NCBI GenBank assembly: GCA_040285825.1
Contig: JAUPSS010000004.1
Span: forward strand, 3,142,550-3,206,549
Reading direction: 5' to 3'
From: Eukaryota sp. TZLM1-RC
Taxonomy: Eukaryota; Metamonada: BaSk clade
Length of the DNA: 64,000 nt
The translations under genes and the position numbers were made by a program. The first letter of the stretch is position 1. Each line of letters begins with the position of its first letter. The notes under the pieces were generated by a model. It worked only from the letters and a program-made list of their open reading frames with translations. It was not told the DNA's origin and ran no database searches. Of this stretch, positions 62,800-64,000 are shown piece after piece.

Positions 62800-62955
62800 A
62801 TGCGGAGATACTGCAGGATGGACAAGTTTGATTTAAACCCAACCACTCATCAAAACACTAACGGCAAAAGGAATGACCACACGGAAGAGTACGGAGCTCA
62901 AGGAGCAACCCTCTGTGTACCATAAACAAGAAACTATATGGATGATCACCCATGG
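62800..62955 (-). pseudogene. RING-finger fragment, copy 2 (inverted)
   Basis: The minus strand reads MGDHPYSFLFMVHRGLLLEL, RTLPCGHSFCR, stop, CFDEWLGLNQTCPSCS: a nearly complete RING C-terminal half with a TAG at the residue before a zinc-binding Cys. The first CxxC pair is not visible. It is about 80% identical to copy 1 at DNA level over ~130 bases, in opposite orientation. Confidence 0.55.
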
Positions 62956-62994
62956 GAGAAAAGAAATTTGGACCAATTTTCTGCTTGGGTCAAA

Positions 62995-63090
62995 AGCAGA
63001 TCAAGATTGTGTAGATGAAATCTTGGTTCAATGATAGTCGTTTCATCAGTTATGAATTAATTTAATTAAGTGTGCATGTTCAATAAATAT
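62995..63090 (+). mobile_element. LINE-A 3' end (short truncated copy)
   Basis: Matches the final LINE-A codons (AGATCAAGATTGTGTAGATG for DQDFVEE-type) and 3' tail (ATAGTCGT..CATTAG, AAGTGTGCA, TTCAATAAATA) as at 5838-5972. Confidence 0.7.
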
Positions 63091-63235
63091 CAGTTTTTTG
63101 TTTCATTTTTAATTTGTTTGAAAAACTTTTGAGACCAATCTACAAATGCCTTAGTAGCATTTGGTAGATCCACTTAGATACATCAAGGCTTTGTTCTGTG
63201 AAAGCAGTAGGTGTATTCAAGTGAGGTAGCCCATT

Positions 63236-63360
63236 GATGAAGATCATGATCTTCTTTGTCAAATGACGATACATGTCTCTTACAGCCTGTGAGTAGACAT
63301 TGAGAAAGTGGAAAACTGGAGTGAATTTCACAGGGGAATGCATGGTATGTGAAATTCACA
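63236..63360 (-). repeat. ~120-bp dispersed repeat, copy 2 (inverted copy of 36436-36551)
   Basis: The minus strand encodes PVKFTPVFHFLNVYSQAVRDMYRHL inside a 67-residue frame (63140-63343); the copy at 36.5 kb encodes the same peptide with changes and a stop. GTGAATTTCAC and GTGAAATTCAC boxes flank a CAGGGGAATGCATGGTAT spacer, 30-60 bases before the NVL start. Confidence 0.6.
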
Positions 63361-63387
63361 ATATGCTCTCCAGGTGAATCCACAATT

Positions 63388-64000
63388 ATGTCCTCATCGG
63401 TACCCAAAACTCCCCGTTCTATTCCTGTTGATACATCAAGAAAGGTTCGCAAGACTACATCTGATGCTCCTAAAAAAATACGTCTAGAACCACCGTCGAT
63501 GTCCCAGAAGCGCTCTTGGGCACCAAGTGAACCCTCTGCTCGCTTAGCTGATCTTGGTGGTCTTGAATGTGTCAGTGACATAACAAAACTTGTACTTAAC
63601 CCGTTTAAACATAATGACCTCTACTCTTCTCTCCAAGTCACTCCTCCTAAAGGTATACTATTAACTGGACCTCCCGGTTGTGGGAAAACAGCTCTCGCTA
63701 ATGCTATTGGAGGAGAACTTGTAGATCTCAAAGTTAAATTCTACAAAGTTGCTGCTCCTGAAATTGTATCTGGGATGAGCGGGGAATCAGAGTCCAACAT
63801 TCGTTCTCTATTCGAGGAAGCCGTGTCCTCAGCCCCTTCTTTAATTTTCATTGATGAGGTAGATGCTATCGCCCCCAAGAGAGAATCCACTCCTCGAGAA
63901 ATGGAGAAGAGAATTGTTTCACAACTCTTGTCTTCTATTGATTCATTAGAGGACGTTCCTGTTGATAAGTCAGTAATAATTATCGCTGCTACGTCTAGAC
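63388..64000 (+). CDS. NVL: NVL/RIX7-type AAA ATPase, N-terminal part (runs off the window)
   Basis: The start is the only in-frame ATG after a stop at 63322-63324. Residues 1-50 are basic and S/P-rich. DLGGLECVSDI opens the first AAA module, followed by Walker A GPPGCGKTALANAI, KVAAPEIVSGMSGESESNIR-like substrate-loop and linker sequence, Walker B LIFIDEVDAIAPKRE and MEKRIVSQLLSSID, then IIIAATSR. 'VAAPEIVSG.SGESE' and 'ME.RIV.QLL' are NVL/RIX7 hallmarks rather than p97/Cdc48. The family releases assembly factors from pre-60S ribosomes in the nucleolus. The NVL N-terminal domain seems short. Only 204 codons are inside the window. Confidence 0.85.
   Translation, partial: MSSSVPKTPRSIPVDTSRKVRKTTSDAPKKIRLEPPSMSQKRSWAPSEPSARLADLGGLECVSDITKLVLNPFKHNDLYSSLQVTPPKGILLTGPPGCGKTALANAIGGELVDLKVKFYKVAAPEIVSGMSGESESNIRSLFEEAVSSAPSLIFIDEVDAIAPKRESTPREMEKRIVSQLLSSIDSLEDVPVDKSVIIIAATSR

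Noticed and set aside
63183-63581. 132-residue minus-strand frame
   Set aside because: It is antisense to the start of the NVL gene, whose AAA motifs are unmistakable.
1-64000. CRISPR arrays or bacterial operons
   Set aside because: No regularly spaced direct repeats were seen, and all recognisable genes are eukaryotic.
1-64000. Alternative genetic code with TAG or TAA as sense codons
   Set aside because: Intact host genes end with these stops at the expected family lengths, so the in-frame TAG in Fanzor is better explained by decay or readthrough.

Overview
This is a window of nuclear DNA from an AT-rich, intron-poor unicellular eukaryote. It holds eukaryote-only core genes: cyclin H, a TBC1D19-type TBC protein, exosome RRP42, a dynein heavy-chain tail, a RAD51D-like recombinase, an AAAP amino-acid transporter, ribosomal protein SA, a Nup96-type nucleoporin and the start of an NVL/RIX7 AAA ATPase. 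Nearly all are single long reading frames. The dynein tail points to a lineage with dynein motility. TTAGGG runs occur inside coding sequence, but the telomere repeat itself is not shown. I cannot name the species. An anaerobic flagellate-like protist is a guess.

Layout. 1-1970: LINE debris. 2.0-14.4 kb: a gene block with cyclin H (-), an unknown protein (+), a degenerate SF1B (Sen1/UPF1-like) helicase (+), a coiled-coil protein (-) and TBC1D19 (+). 14.4-19.3 kb: LINE fragments around an unknown gene (-). 20.0-26.5 kb: RRP42 (-, with a probable 26-nt intron) and a dynein tail without a motor (+). 26.7-36 kb: repeat-rich, with one IQ-motif gene (-), a near full-length but decayed LINE-A and an intact gag-only LTR element. 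36-38.3 kb: a small secreted protein (-) and RAD51D (+). 38.6-45.5 kb: LINEs, one split by a second gag-only element. 46-50.4 kb: transporter (-) and RPSA (+). 50.8-52.9 kb: LINE-A and a third, older gag-only element. 53-55.3 kb: Nup96 (-). 55.4-58.6 kb: a decayed Mutator-like element carrying a Fanzor (eukaryotic TnpB-like, RNA-guided nuclease family) gene. 59.7-63.1 kb: LINE remains, a hAT-like MITE and an inverted pair of RING-finger fragments. 63.4-64 kb: NVL start.

The host genes are unlinked housekeeping functions transcribed from both strands; nothing suggests operons. Three things deserve attention. First, the Fanzor/MULE pair. Second, a family of ~1.1 kb LTR elements that encode only Gag (TR-GAG type), with 4-bp target duplications confirmed in one case by an empty site. 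Third, several LINE families with a restriction-like endonuclease C-terminus that make up most of the intergenic DNA. No rRNA, CRISPR array or convincing tRNA was found by eye.
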